From Isochrysis galbana (Eukaryota; Haptophyta; Isochrysidales; Isochrysidaceae), in assembly GCA_018136815.1 (NCBI GenBank), contig CM030937.1, positions 876,553-940,552 on the forward strand: a stretch of 64,000 nucleotides of DNA, read 5' to 3'. How positions within the stretch are numbered: position 1 is the stretch's first letter; each line of letters starts with the position of its first letter. The notes below the pieces were generated by a model. The model did no database searches. It was not told where the DNA came from and saw nothing but the letters and a program-made list of their open reading frames with translations. The position numbers were made by a program, and so were the translations under genes. Positions 20,195 through 30,855 of the stretch are shown piece after piece.

Positions 20195-21074
20195 CTCAAC
20201 TAAGTTTATACTTAGTTCGCCCATGGGGGGGCACGAGCCCCCCTCTCTCTCCACTCCTCCCCTGCCATGGGGGAGGAACCACCCACTCTCCTGGCACGCC
20301 TGATGGCTTGCCAGGAGCACACTGCCATGCTGACCCATTCCTCTCCCCACAGGCACGCCTGACTCGCCCGCCCTGGCCTGTCGTGGCCAGCCCATCCCTC
20401 TGACCAGCCCCTCCTCCCCCTGGGCCCCCCTGTTCAGGACCCCCCAGCCAGCTCCAGTCGACCCGCAGGGGCTCGGAGCGCCAGCGAGGGAGAGGCAGGA
20501 GGGGCCAGGGCCATGCCCCAGCCTCACCTGCCCCCTGAGCTGCGCTCCCAGGCCCCTGCTGGCCACCTGGGGACCTGAAGAGGGGCCGCAGGCGCGCGCC
20601 ATGGGCCCCCGCCGCAGGGAAGAGAGGAGGAAAAGGGAAGAGGGAGGGGAGGGGGGAGCGGCAGCTCCCCCCTCCGGCAGAAACGTGTCTTCTCGCCCCG
20701 TTTGGGTAAGAGAAGACGGGGGCGCCAGAGCCAGGAGGGAAGGGCCGCGGCTCGCCGCGGCCACTCGCTCTAGCGAGGGAGATTAGCGCTTCTGGGCTCC
20801 TATCTCACGAGTGCCCCCCCCCCCCGCGTTGCTTTTACCCGAAAGGGGTTTTCCCCCAGCGTGGACTCGAGGAGAGGACGCGCTGGGGTGCGCGGGGCCG
20901 GTGCATGCACTGGGGGGAGGACAAATATCGAGGGGAGGGGGCAGTGCCCCCACCCCCCGGTATCACTCGGACACCTGGCCCGTCAGGCATGGCGGGATTC
21001 CGGGACTGAGACGTTATGTCCAATTAGCTAGTGGGGTTGGCTAGGATATAACATTGATTATTATTATTATTATT
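20195..21074 (+). mobile_element. Complete non-autonomous hairpin element with 16-bp target duplication
   Basis: Flanked by ATCTTTCGAAAACCCT on both sides (20179-20194, 21075-21090). Starts with the palindrome AACTAAGTTTATACTTAGTT (20198-20217), CGCCC and ATGGGGGGGC, and ends in a tail GATTATTATTATTATTATT. The 880-bp body is GC-rich and has no reverse transcriptase, so it moved in trans, probably with the LINE machinery. The duplication length and tail indicate target-primed reverse transcription. The three nucleotides CTC before the palindrome may be untemplated. Confidence 0.9.
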
Positions 21075-21294
21075 ATCTTTCGAAAACCCTTAAGTGAGTT
21101 GATGAAGACCGAAGTAAAACAACGCCACGATATAATCCAACGGCCAACACCTGAGGGGGAATCGGGGTCACACAAGGGGGTGGTTCCTTGCACCGGCGAT
21201 ACCCGAACGCTCGACTTAGCCTAAAAACGCGAGGAGCACGCAAGCACGCAAGGAGGTAAGCCAGGTGAGGGGCAAGCAGGAAGCAGGCGACAAG

Positions 21295-21442
21295 GGACAA
21301 GGGAGGCGCTAAAGGAGGCGAGGGCAAAGAGGGCGAATGGGCGAATGTAGGATCCTGCGACGGTGACTAGTGGCTAGCCTACAAGGAGGGGACATAGAAA
21401 CGCAGACAACTTCTAAAACAAAAAGGTCGATCACGGATGCGA
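21295..21442. repeat. Interspersed repeat R4, pair of 1638-1765
   Basis: Same orientation and order as the other copy, with a GGGCGAAT duplication here. It lies in what may be the remaining body of the LINE that started at 19581. Confidence 0.7.
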
Positions 21443-21529
21443 CAAGCTGATATCAGTGATTTGCCAAATTAGAGCTAATACTGATATAAGGCGCTAATAT
21501 AAGATCTAAGTACTGATGCCCCAACACTG

Positions 21530-21650
21530 AGAGGGGGAGAGAGAGGAAAGAAGAGAGCGAGAGGGAGAGGGGCCCGTGGCTTCTCCTCACGTGAAGAGAA
21601 AAGCCTTATAGGACTTAATAAAACTAAGGTCGACTTAGGAAGTAAAGATG
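21530..21650 (-). repeat. Repeat R5, pair of 62430-62520
   Basis: In minus orientation it reads TTTACTTCCTAAGTC, a short variable part, CTTCTCTTCACGTGAGGAGA and GCCACGGGCCCCTCTC, then a pyrimidine tract; the plus strand at 62430-62520 has the same order. It includes the palindrome CTTCACGTGAGGAG-like core. Confidence 0.65.
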
Positions 21651-21945
21651 ACAGTAGAGGACAGATGGTTATCCGTAACACCACTCAACCCATAACAAAC
21701 TATTGCAATAGTACTGGTAATGGGCTACACAAATCAAAATTAAGGCACATAGCAAACGCATACGAAAAAAGGCGTGGGTCTGTTGATGCTCTCCGCCGCC
21801 ACGCCATCATTCCATAACCTGATGCATCTAAGATGCCTAATATCGTGCCCGCTAATAATGTATTCTTCCGAATCCGCCCTTCTCCCCCTTCCACCCGAGC
21901 CGAGTATGCGGAACGCACACTACCAGCGTCGCATGCTTGCACTTG

Positions 21946-23991
21946 CTATAAGATAGTGCAGGCAGCTGATTTCTTCCCGTCGGCGTCTTGATTCATGTCG
22001 CCCGGGGGCACATGATCGAGCTTTGCCGAGCCCGCCCTTGTGAGGTCTGGGCCGCGAATGTTAGAGTCGGTGGTGCTCGCAAGTTGCTCACTTCCCAGCC
22101 GAGACTGAGTGTCACGCTTAGAAAGCATCTCTTGCTCCGAGACAAAGGTAGGCACCGAGTCACGACAATTTATTGTGGACGGTGCACCGCTCGCAGGAGC
22201 GCAACGCCTGCTGGATTTGCCAGATTGAACGTCCCCAACGCTACGATGATTTGTTCGGCCCGACCACGCGTTGGTCCCGACGATAGAGTCCGCGCCGTCC
22301 GTCAAGTTATTTGGGAGCAACCGTCCTAGCATGCTGAATCTTGGCGCCGAGCCCGAGGTGGCACTTCGCCGACTCGTGGCGTTTGAGGCGAGGGCATCGT
22401 CCACGTCGGAGTAACGATCGGATTCCTCGTCTTCGATAGAGGAGAGGGTATCATCCATGTTGATGGACACGCGCAGCTTAGCCACATCAGCCCTGCCAAA
22501 CCCGACGACGACGCCCGACTTGAGAGTGGTTTGGGTTCGTTTCACAGACCCCTCGTGAGCCTCAGACTGCACCCTGCGAAACGGCTTGATGGCGTCGTGC
22601 CAGCACAAGGCCTCGTCCTCGCGAGCCTGGAAGTAGACGTTGAAACAGTCGCTTGGTGTCGACGCGATGGGCGCCTTCAGCTCAGCAGGGTACCACAGTC
22701 CATCTGCAGGATGCTTTGCCCAGCAAGTCCCCTGAGGGCTCGAGTTGCCCTCGGCGTCAGGACGTATCAGCTCGTCCTCCGAAGTAGCATCGAGCGAGTC
22801 GCCCGTAAACCATGCGGCGAACGGCCATTCGGCGTGCCACTGAGCGACATGCGGCAAGGCCAGCACACCTCCAACATCGGGCCGCGCCTCTGGGTCGGCA
22901 GATAGGAGCGCATTGATGAGCTCGACCGCATTCTCATCCGCGTTGGGGGGCAAGGGATTGAGCGTGCGAGAGCTTTTGTCGGCAGCTGTGTGGAAGGCGC
23001 GGCGCATTGACACAAGCTCGAAGAGGACACAGCCGAGAGACCACATGTCGGTCTGAGCACGAAGAGAGCCGATGGGGGAGTGGGGTGAATGCAGGATCCC
23101 AATGGGGGGCTCGTGCCACTGTCAAGGTGAGAGAGCGAGCACGGGCTTGACAGGTGGCGGCATGAGACTGCTAGAGTACCAGGCCTGGCGGTGCGCGTGA
23201 GCGCGACCACGCGCGCTGAGAGACAGATAAGAGCGCTCGCCCACATTTGGAAGCTCAATGCCAGTCGGCACCATGCGATCTCGCACCTTGACATCAAAGG
23301 GACTGTTGCCCGAGATCAGCTCCGGCGCAAGATAACGGACCTTTTGCGGTCTCAACTTGGCGTCGCGCCGGAGCATCTCTGGCACAGCTACATCAGCGAT
23401 TCGCACGCGCCACTTGAAGTCAGGGTGTGTGAAGGTCGTCTCCGGCTCCAAGAGCAAGTTTCGGGGTTTGATGAAACGGTGAATAATTGAGCACTTGTGC
23501 AGCTGCTCTAGGCCCTCCAGAACCTGGATGAGAAAGTGCCATACAAGCCGCGGCGCAATGGCCTTCTCCTTGGTGTCAGAGGAGACGCAGAACTCGGAGG
23601 CCCACTCTAAGCCAGATTTAATCGCCTCGATAAGGTCATGGAACGAGCCCAGGCTGCAGAAGCCCGCCATGGTGCAGAGCCTCCTGTCTTGCACAAAGAC
23701 CTTGTAGTAAGGCACCAGATTGGCGTGCCGAAGCTTGAGTAGCGCGTTGACCTCCCGCACGAGCTGCGCCTCGGTGGAGTTGCTCCTCGACTTTGGCTTT
23801 GGGGTTCCGATCTGCCCGATCTCCACGCACTTGAGCACGTAGCACGCCTCCTCAGGAGCCATGTAGCGAGGGATGTCCTCGTGGAGCTGTGGGCGCACGC
23901 GGAAGCTGCGTGTACGCGGGGAGGAGCGGGGGAGCTCGGCGAGCACGTCATAGCCGTGGAGGCGGATGCCGAAGGAACCGTACCGGCCCAT
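21946..23991 (-). CDS. NEK-like pseudokinase with N-myristoylation and CaaX signals
   Basis: Two exons: 23991-23287 and 23052-21946, intron 23286-23053 (234 bp, AAG|GTGCGA donor, CTCAG acceptor), phase 0, 603 residues. The splice rebuilds SPFDVK-TDMWSLGCVLFEL, the kinase subdomain VIII-IX pattern. The N-lobe keeps the VAIK-type lysine (VLK, K54), and REVNALLKLRHANLVPYY (79-96) is NEK-like. The catalytic loop reads HRFIKPRN (171-178): the HRD aspartate is Phe. The DFG motif is DVA (200-202) and the glycine loop is degenerate. APE (222-224) and DMWSLG (237-242) are intact. I infer no phosphotransfer and a scaffold or regulator role. The protein starts MGRYGS, fitting N-myristoylation, and ends CTIL, a CaaX box favouring geranylgeranylation, so membrane attachment is likely. 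The 300-residue C-terminal part is Ser/Asp-rich. An upstream exon cannot be excluded. Confidence 0.85.
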
Positions 23992-24279
23992 TGGGCTTGG
24001 GTGGGAGAGAGACGGAGGGGGAAGAGGGTGCCCGGGAAGGGGGGAGGGGGGGAGGGAGCGGGAGAGGGGGGGGAGGAGGTTGAGGGGGGAGAAGGTCGAG
24101 AAGTCTTCAGTCTTGAGAACAGGAGAAGAGGAGAGAGAAGAAGAGAGTTCTTCGCTTGAGAGCGAGGGGGCAACCAAGGGAAGGGAGATACTAGGAGGAG
24201 AGGGAACCGAGGGAATGAAGACAGGGCCCCCACATCTCTCCTCATCTTGCCGTGGCTTTGGCTGACTGTGTCCTCCATG

Positions 24280-25559
24280 TCTTTAACGTATCCAAGAGAA
24301 GAACAAGAGTAACGAGGACATATCCACCTCCGAACCCGGGCGGCACTTGTAAGGGGCGAGAGGGGGGGGGGGTGAGGAGGGAGGAGAGAAACAGAACAAC
24401 GGAAAAGCCGGAGAGCAGACCCTCGCGATGAAAACTCGAGGAGGAAGTCTTGTGTCAGAAGTCAGAGGGAGGGCGGGGGGGGTGTTCCACCTCTTGAGAG
24501 AGGAAACCAACGCGAGAATACAGAAGAAACAGATGGAGTGGGGTTGGGGGGTGGGGGGGCAGAGGAAAGCGAGGAAGGGGAGAGAGAGGGGGGGGGGGGG
24601 GGAGGAGGCTCGAGGGACCTCGCGACGTTGTAACCGCTCGCGCCCCCCCCCCGCGCGCCACCCCCGCCCTCTCCCCCCCCCGCGCGCCCTCCCACTTTTC
24701 TTTTCTCGCTCGCCTGCCGGGTGCGGCCATCACGTGATCCCCACCCACCGCGGCTCGGTCGGTCCCATGCGGCGCTCGCGCTGCCTGCGGCGCCTCGTCG
24801 ACCGCGGCGCAAACTCATACTTTCACCTCAAGTTTCGGCGCCTCCGTAAGTCCGATCCATTCCTGAAACGCTGAGACGAGATGCAGGGCTCAACAGCTAC
24901 AGCGTCCATTCGCTGTTGAGTCGCTGAGGTTGTTGACTCGTCTGGCAAAAGAACAAATCAGACAGCGGGGACTCAACAGCGTTCTCCATCTATCTGATTC
25001 TCTAGAGCAAGGCGGGATTACAAGTAGGTGGTAAAAAAATACGCGCGTTCACTTTTTTAGGGGGGTGTTGACGGGTGTTCATTGTCGCGCGCCGTGAGCT
25101 GGGAGTGTTTGCGGCGCAGCCGCGGGGTGCTTTCGTTGTTTCGCTAGGTTGGTTGGGCGCCGCGTTTACGCGGCGCGAGGCAAATTTTCAGGGTTTTTGA
25201 GAGTGTTCAACACTAACAGTGTTCACTTTGGGTGCACTACCGTACCTTGGGCCCGTTCAGAGTTCAGAGTTCAGAGTGCAGAGTGCGGCGCGGGTGCGAG
25301 GCCGCTGGCCTGGTAGCTGTCGAATCCAGAGTATCTCTATACTCAAAGCTCAAAGCAGATTCGATACTCAACTTGTCTCGATGGTTCGCCGCTCGCTCGA
25401 CATACGACCCTAGATGATAGATGAAAAAACAGCAGAGGGAGAGGGGGCGGGGGGGGGCGTCCAAGTCCAAAAACCAAAGACAGTAAAAACAGTTTGATTT
25501 TGGCCTTCATAAAAAAACAGACAAAAACAATCGAGGATCGAGGAGGCGGAGTGAGAGAG
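24280..25559. other. Low-complexity spacer, no supported gene
   Basis: Contains G-rich and C-rich runs and, at 25157-25176, a strong GC hairpin GCGCCGCG-TTTA-CGCGGCGC. Open frames are compositional. No repeat partner was found except the pieces listed from 25560 onward. Confidence 0.5.
25157..25176. repeat. Perfect GC-rich hairpin
   Basis: GCGCCGCGTTTACGCGGCGC: 8-bp arms around a TTTA loop. It differs from the A+T palindromes of the retroelements; role unknown. Confidence 0.8.
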
Positions 25560-25655
25560 TGAGTGAGGGGAGAAAAGGGCGTTGTCTGTTGGCGAGTAGT
25601 GTATACTGATCCAGTGATAGGTGTTAGCCCTGAACCTTCAGATCTTTTTTTTCCT
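25560..25655 (+). repeat. Repeat R6 ending in a T tract
   Basis: Three plus-strand copies (here, 30085-30190, 62550-62645) end in the pattern AGGTGTTAGCCCTGAA-CTTCAGATC followed by eight or nine T. Upstream similarity (GGGCGTTGTCTG, GATAGTAGGTGT) is weaker. The T run could be a Pol III stop or a reversed A tail. Confidence 0.65.
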
Positions 25656-25867
25656 TCGCTCTCCCTTGCTCTCCCTCTCGCTCCCCCCACCTCCCTCTCT
25701 CTCGCTGCCTCTCTCTCGCTGCCTCGCTGCCTCGCTGCCTCTGCCTCGCCCTCTCGCTCTCGCTCCTGTGTCGAATCGAGCTTGCGCTCGATCGTGGCAA
25801 GTCTCAATGGTCAATGGGGCAAGCTAGGGGTAGGGGCACAGGGTGAAGAGAAGTCTTGTGAGAGAGG

Positions 25868-26164
25868 GGGAGGGGGAGGGAGCGCGCTACATCACGACGA
25901 GGGCCCACGAGACACCACCCCACATCACTCACTCACCAATAAGAAAACTCCGAAAACTAACTAACGCAACATCGCACAAACAAACTAATGGAACAAATAA
26001 GGATAAGGACAAACGAACAAATTCAAATTCGGCGTGCAAGGCGGCGAAGCGGCGAAGCTTCCGGACAACTCATTGGCGAAAACAAACTCACTCAATTTTC
26101 TCACACACTACACATTGATAGAAGCACCGCATCCGCCTAGAGTATATGAAATACTCTGGATGCG
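25868..26164 (+). repeat. Interspersed repeat R3 with hairpin at 26128-26164
   Basis: Plus-oriented partner of 6736-7008. Ends in the same nested hairpin (outer CGCATCC/GGATGCG, inner AGAGTAT/ATACTCT with reversed loop). After the hairpin and GACAT the sequence differs from the other copy: there a GC-rich hairpin-family body follows, here TTGCGTCCTGCG. Confidence 0.8.
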
Positions 26165-26480
26165 ACATCTTGCGTCCTGCGCTCTTATTGCTCTTGCTCC
26201 CGCGCTCGCTCTCCCCAAACCAAAAGCGTTCATTTGTCCCCATCCTTGCTATATATATAATAAAAACAACTGAGCGTTAGTACCATCCTGTTTGCTGATT
26301 GACCGCTCGACAACTTGGGTCTGTCCCATATTCGACGGAACGTGACCTGATGAGGCACGGTCCCTCAGCCTCAGTACTAGGATTAAAAATTTGAATAACA
26401 AAAAACTCTAACCCTGACAGACTCCCCCCTACCCGCAACAGGCATAGTGAGGTGACGAGTACCGAGTACCATGCTCAATC

Positions 26481-26714
26481 CTAGATGGGAAATACGGTGC
26501 TAGGGCCCAAGGCCTGCAAATACAGCCAAATACATATGTACTTGGCCTTGGCCTGCGGCCAACGGCCAAATCCAAATACCAAATACAGCATAATACATTT
26601 CAAATACAAATACATTCGAGGCCTACAACCCAGGACGCGCTTCAAATACAGCCAAATACATATGTATTTGGCCTCTGGCCAAATACGGTAAATAAATGCG
26701 TATTTCCCATCTAG
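26481..26714. mobile_element. 234-bp miniature inverted-repeat element with inner palindromes
   Basis: Termini CTAGATGGGAAATACG and its exact complement at the right. Possible TA (or CTAG-contained) duplication suggests a Tc1/mariner-type MITE, but the target duplication is too short to be sure. Inside, a perfect 22-bp palindrome (26651-26672, centre ATACATATGTAT) and a one-mismatch copy (26525-26546), plus many CAAATACA repeats. Confidence 0.75.
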
Positions 26715-26819
26715 GTGCCCAATACAAATATCGGTGTTAGCCCCGAATCCTCGTCGGGTTTTCTCTAAACCTAGAAGGAAGACCGTTTCACATCTCTTAT
26801 CCTGTGGTCTCCCACCGCA

Positions 26820-27974
26820 ATGGAGGTGGTCGTCTCTAACACGGCGGTGGCTGGTGCAGATCTGGCTGAGGTGGCGGCGGGGCGCAAGCTGGTGCTCAGG
26901 CTAATGCGCGAGGGTGGGGCTGTTGCTGAAACTTCCATTGATGCAGAGACCGGCTGGGGCGACTCGTCGCTCATCATGCCGCTCGATGTGCACACTGAGG
27001 ATGGATTGCCCGTTGTTGGAGCGGAGCTCGCCGCAGCGGTTTTTGAAGCCTGTGCACAGCTGACGCTTCGCCTATGCACGCAAGAGGCGATCGATTCCGG
27101 CGAGCCGATTGTCGAGAGCCTGTGTGAAGGAGTAGCTGACGGTCTTGGCACAGCTGTCGAGGGAAATCTTGTGGCAGAGCTCATGGGCAAGCTTGCTCTG
27201 CGCTTGACGGCATACTATCGTGTATCCGTACAGCTGCCCAGCCTTTTTGCGGAGCGGATGCCGCCCCTCGCCGTCAAGTACGCGACCCCGGCCAATCGTC
27301 AGGAGCTGGTGTCGCGGCAGGCCCAGTGGCGTGAAGAAATGTGCTCAAAGGCAACCGGTTGCGACAACCCGGGCTTGGGTGCATCTCTGCGGTGGGAGCG
27401 GGCGCCACCAACGAAGCCATCGCGGACGCTCGGCGATGCGACCACTAGGAGAGCCCGATCGGAGTATGCCATCCAGAAGAATGAGGACCGTGTGGCGCTT
27501 AGCCGCCAAGCTGTGCAGCGTGCATACGACCAGGAGCATGCCAAGCTACTTTTGTGCACGACTGCTCTGCAAGCACACGCACAGCTGCAGGACATGCGTG
27601 CATACGTCCTGACGGGGGCAAATTTGGCGATGGTCGATGCGGAGGGTGCCCTTAATGAGCTGCGCAAGCTTCGGCTGCCATTTGAGCAGCTAGTTCGCAA
27701 TGTGTGGTCGGCAGGCCCCGAGACGAAGTATGACGCTTCCAAGGCATCACTCGAGAAGCTACTTGCGGTTGAGGTTCAGGAGCGGGCGGCGGCAACTAAG
27801 GCACTCGAAAGCACAGGTCATTTGCCGTATGGGCCCAGGAAGCTCGTCCCTCAAATTATCCACACGCTTGGGGAGACCAATAAGGGCATGCACAGGACGG
27901 AAGGCCTGGGCATTACCACCTTCCAAGGATCCATGCGTACCCACGCCCCGCTCAAGCAAACCAAAGCATTCTGA
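26820..27974 (+). CDS. Unrecognised 384-residue protein
   Basis: A single long frame from ATG 26820 with balanced amino-acid composition, good third-position GC bias and no low complexity, so likely a real gene. Residues about 1-60 are beta-rich (MEVVVSNTAVAG, KLVLRLMREGG); 60-150 and 230-345 are alpha-helical (AELAAAVFEACAQLTLRLCTQEAI; VALSRQAVQRAYDQEHAKLLL). The middle (about 150-215) is Arg/Pro/Thr-rich with PANRQELVSRQAQW and TKPSRTLGDATTRRARSEYAIQ. There is no signal peptide or membrane span. Start is set by the first ATG after an A+T-rich stretch next to the MITE at 26481-26714. I do not recognise a family and assign no function. Confidence 0.6.
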   Translation: MEVVVSNTAVAGADLAEVAAGRKLVLRLMREGGAVAETSIDAETGWGDSSLIMPLDVHTEDGLPVVGAELAAAVFEACAQLTLRLCTQEAIDSGEPIVESLCEGVADGLGTAVEGNLVAELMGKLALRLTAYYRVSVQLPSLFAERMPPLAVKYATPANRQELVSRQAQWREEMCSKATGCDNPGLGASLRWERAPPTKPSRTLGDATTRRARSEYAIQKNEDRVALSRQAVQRAYDQEHAKLLLCTTALQAHAQLQDMRAYVLTGANLAMVDAEGALNELRKLRLPFEQLVRNVWSAGPETKYDASKASLEKLLAVEVQERAAATKALESTGHLPYGPRKLVPQIIHTLGETNKGMHRTEGLGITTFQGSMRTHAPLKQTKAF

Positions 27975-28419
27975 CGTTTTTTAAGGCTGGAACGTGTTGC
28001 CGTCAGGGGCTAGACCCGCGGCTCGGAACCTTATTGACAATGGCAACTTCGTCGGTATTATGCCGTGCAAAGAAGCAGTAGCCTCAGTCTCCCCTGGGGG
28101 GGAAGATACATGAGTATCACAAGGTGTCTGGTGTCGTTTGTGGTTCTATGCCATTAGTGTGCCTTGTGTGGCAGTGCTCCCCTAGGTATCTTTTAATCAT
28201 CTTGTGATGGCGTAGCGCGATGGCGGCGCGGCGCGCCGCTCTCACACTGCCGCCGGGGCTCGCGCTGCGGGCTCCCAGCGATATGGAGCTCCCACCCAGG
28301 TAGGTGGGTAGGGTTGGGCATGCTGAGCCGGCCCTCGCGGACCGCCGCGAGGTGCGCGCGCTCGTGCAGTTGCTTTGGGCCGCATGGTGACGCATGGTAG
28401 CGAACCCTCCTCTCTCCCT

Positions 28420-28930
28420 CTCTCTCTGTCCCTCTCTCTTGGAGAGGTTGTCCCTCTGGGCCCTTTATTTGGGAGGGGATGGATTCCCTTGATCCTTATG
28501 CCCGCCCTGCCCGCATTGTTTCGACTTGCCCGCGCGCGCTCGCGCGTGCTGGCCCCGCTGATCGCTGCTCGATCCATTGCTGGGCGAGTGCCCGTCTAGG
28601 TGAGTGCCCCTCTTTCTCTTTCTCTCCCTCTCTCCTCCTCCTTTTGTCGTGGAGAGTTGGGGTCCTGTCGGCTGCGTTGTTGCACTGCCGTCCCTTCTCT
28701 CTCGCCTCCCCAACTGGGAGGGTTGGTCCATTTGACCGGCTTGGCTGCGCCGTCTTCTCTCTCTCTCCCCCCCACTGGCAGGGGTCTGTCGCTTTCACAT
28801 CGGCTGCACCGTTGTCTCTCTCCTCCCCGGCTGGGAGGTTCAGTCAAGGTCCTATTGACCGCTCGGCTGCACCGCAGCACCGCTGTCTCGTCTCCCTTCT
28901 CTCTTCTCACTTGCTGGGAGGAATCGTCCC
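28420..28930. repeat. Degenerate tandem array of pyrimidine/CTGGGAGG units
   Basis: Five or so units of roughly 60-110 bp, each with CGGCTGC(A/G)..GT, a CTCTCTC tract, CCCC and CTGGGAGG. Unit borders vary. It sits against the minus-oriented hairpin element at 28840-29255. Confidence 0.55.
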
Positions 28931-29255
28931 CTACAAACGGCCCAACACAAACGCCGTCGACTCACGGGCCCCGACAACTGGGAAACGAGACTCACTGTTG
29001 GAGGGGGTCTCAAAGACCCCCTGCATGCTACGCAGAGCCATGGGGGCATGGGGGCAACCTGTTCGGTGCCAGTGCTCGCCACCCCGCGCGCTTGCGCGGG
29101 CGTGGTTTGGATGGGCTGGATGGGCTCTGAGAGGGCTTTCTGACGAGCCGCCTCGGGCGGCATGGGGCGTCCCAGGTGGGGCGCGGTGGCGAGGGTCGCC
29201 TGGGGCTCGGGAGCGGTCGCGGCACGCTCCATAGTTCAAACTATAACAATAGTTT
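28840..29255 (-). mobile_element. Hairpin-family LINE 5' segment, palindrome at 29238-29255
   Basis: Minus-oriented: AAACTAT-AACA-ATAGTTT, then GAACT and ATGGAGCGTGCCGCG. The frame MERAATAPEPQATLATAPHL... is related to those at 19605 and 42724 (GRP.PPE). The 3' boundary is unclear. Confidence 0.7.
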
Positions 29256-30214
29256 TCGAAATAGACGATAAAAACAACTTGACCCCCAGCACGGAACTCA
29301 TGTCCCTAGCTGGGAAGCTAGGGATGGAGCATCAAATAGCGATAGAAACCGCAAAGCACCCGTAATAGCGGCGAGAACACGCCGATGCAACAACTTTGGG
29401 GCGACCACAGCACGGGGTGCCTACCTCAACCAACAACATAAATCCAAAAGGCCTGACCGGACCTCGCACCTGAAACCGGGCCCTTGGTAGTGTACCTGTT
29501 GTGGTTAGGGGGAGAGCCGCCCTTTAGGTTTCCCAAAGAGAGCCGCTCTCTCTTTGTTTTTCCGCCTTCGCGTGTCTCCCTTCGGATTGCACCCTCTCCG
29601 TCCGATCGGGATCCTCCGATCCCGATCTTCCTCTCTTCCCCCCGTGTGTTAGGAGCATAGGGGTGATCGCTCTCGATCCCCCTCCCTTGTTTTCTCATGT
29701 GTGCGCCCCCTTTCTTTCCTTGTGCGCGCCCCCGTGCGTTTCCCGCGTTTTCTCTTGTCCCAGAGTTTCCGAGAGTCGCGCCCATGGCCGCACTCCCAGA
29801 GGCTCTGGGCGAGCTCTCACGACCGCCGTCGCCCCATGCTGGTGTGAGCGGTGTTCCCGCCGGTGCCATACCTCCCTCCAGCCCCAGTGCTCCCTGTGCT
29901 CAGCCCTCCGTGAGCACGGTCGCCCCTGGAGGGCCCCGTCCCATGCCTCAACAATTCTTTGAATCACAACCTTCAGCCACAGCCACAGCCACTCCACTCC
30001 GCCAGCCACAGTACCAGGGCCGCACCCCCGACACCAAAGCACCGCAAAGGCAAAGGAACAAGGGGGGGAAGGCAAAGGGGCGGAGAGAAGGGAGTTAAGG
30101 GCGGTGTCTGTCTGATGTGCAGTGGCAAAAGTATGCGCTGTCTAGTAATAGGTGTGTAGCCCTGAATCTTCAGATCTCCTTTTTTTTTCATGGGGGGGAC
30201 TGGCATCTGGCATG
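29256..30214. other. Region without supported gene; R6 repeat at 30085-30190
   Basis: Open frames in 29660-30100 are Pro/Arg-rich and show no domain; the segment ends with R6 (GCCCTGAATCTTCAGATC plus a T9 run). Confidence 0.45.
30085..30190 (+). repeat. Repeat R6 ending in a T tract
   Basis: Second copy of the pattern described at 25560-25655, directly followed by a minus-oriented hairpin element. Confidence 0.65.
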
Positions 30215-30406
30215 GCTGCTGTGGGTTGCGCGACCAGGGGTCGCACGCACCTACGCTCCTGCTCGGCCTCTAAGGGCGGCCGCGGCCGCTTTGCCGGCGG
30301 CGGCTAGTCCATGGGGGCTGGGGCTGGGGGGCCGCCCTCGCCGGGGGGCAAGTGGAGAGGAGAGCCGCGCCAGTGCGCTCCATCGCAACCAAGTATAAAC
30401 TTAGTT
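30215..30406 (-). mobile_element. Short hairpin-family element, palindrome at 30387-30406
   Basis: Minus-oriented AACTAAGTTTATACTTGGTT, then GCG and ATGGAGCGCACTGGCG. Only about 190 bp of body can be recognised. Confidence 0.65.
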
Positions 30407-30855
30407 GACTTGGCAAGGCATGGAGTAGGGAGAGGAGAAATTAAATTCCACAACATGCATCACACAACGATGAGCTCGATGATCTTACGCATTCGAATTA
30501 CGCAATTCGGATACAGCACGTCACGCAACGGCGAAATCAAGTCAACAGTCAGCCAAAAGTCAATGATCCAAGGCCAATGTTCAGTTACGATGTTCTCGGC
30601 AGCATTTTTGAAAAATACACCGGTGTTCAACGAAAGAAAGCACGCCAAGCAGCAGCATCCTGCTACCATTGGCGAGCCTGCGACCTGCATCCGTACGGAA
30701 CCTTAGACGACCGATGCAGTAGCAGAAAGAATGAAGGGATAGGCGCGGTACATGAGAAACATCGCATCGTAATGTAGGTGCATCACAAGAGAGCGAAAAG
30801 CCCAGTAGTTGGCCGAAGCAGTACAAGCCTCGCCAATCGCTCGCTTCCTCGTCGC
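30407..30855. other. Spacer downstream of the ABC gene
   Basis: Mixed-composition sequence with only short frames and no repeat partner; probably the ABC gene's 3' flank. Confidence 0.4.

Noticed and set aside
22531-22905. Open frames antisense to the kinase-fold gene and to other genes
   Set aside because: Antisense shadows in GC-rich coding sequence without domains.
28420-28930. Repeated CTGGGAGG units as transcription terminators or CRISPR-like array
   Set aside because: Unit length and sequence vary too much and there are no unique spacers; it is a degenerate tandem repeat.
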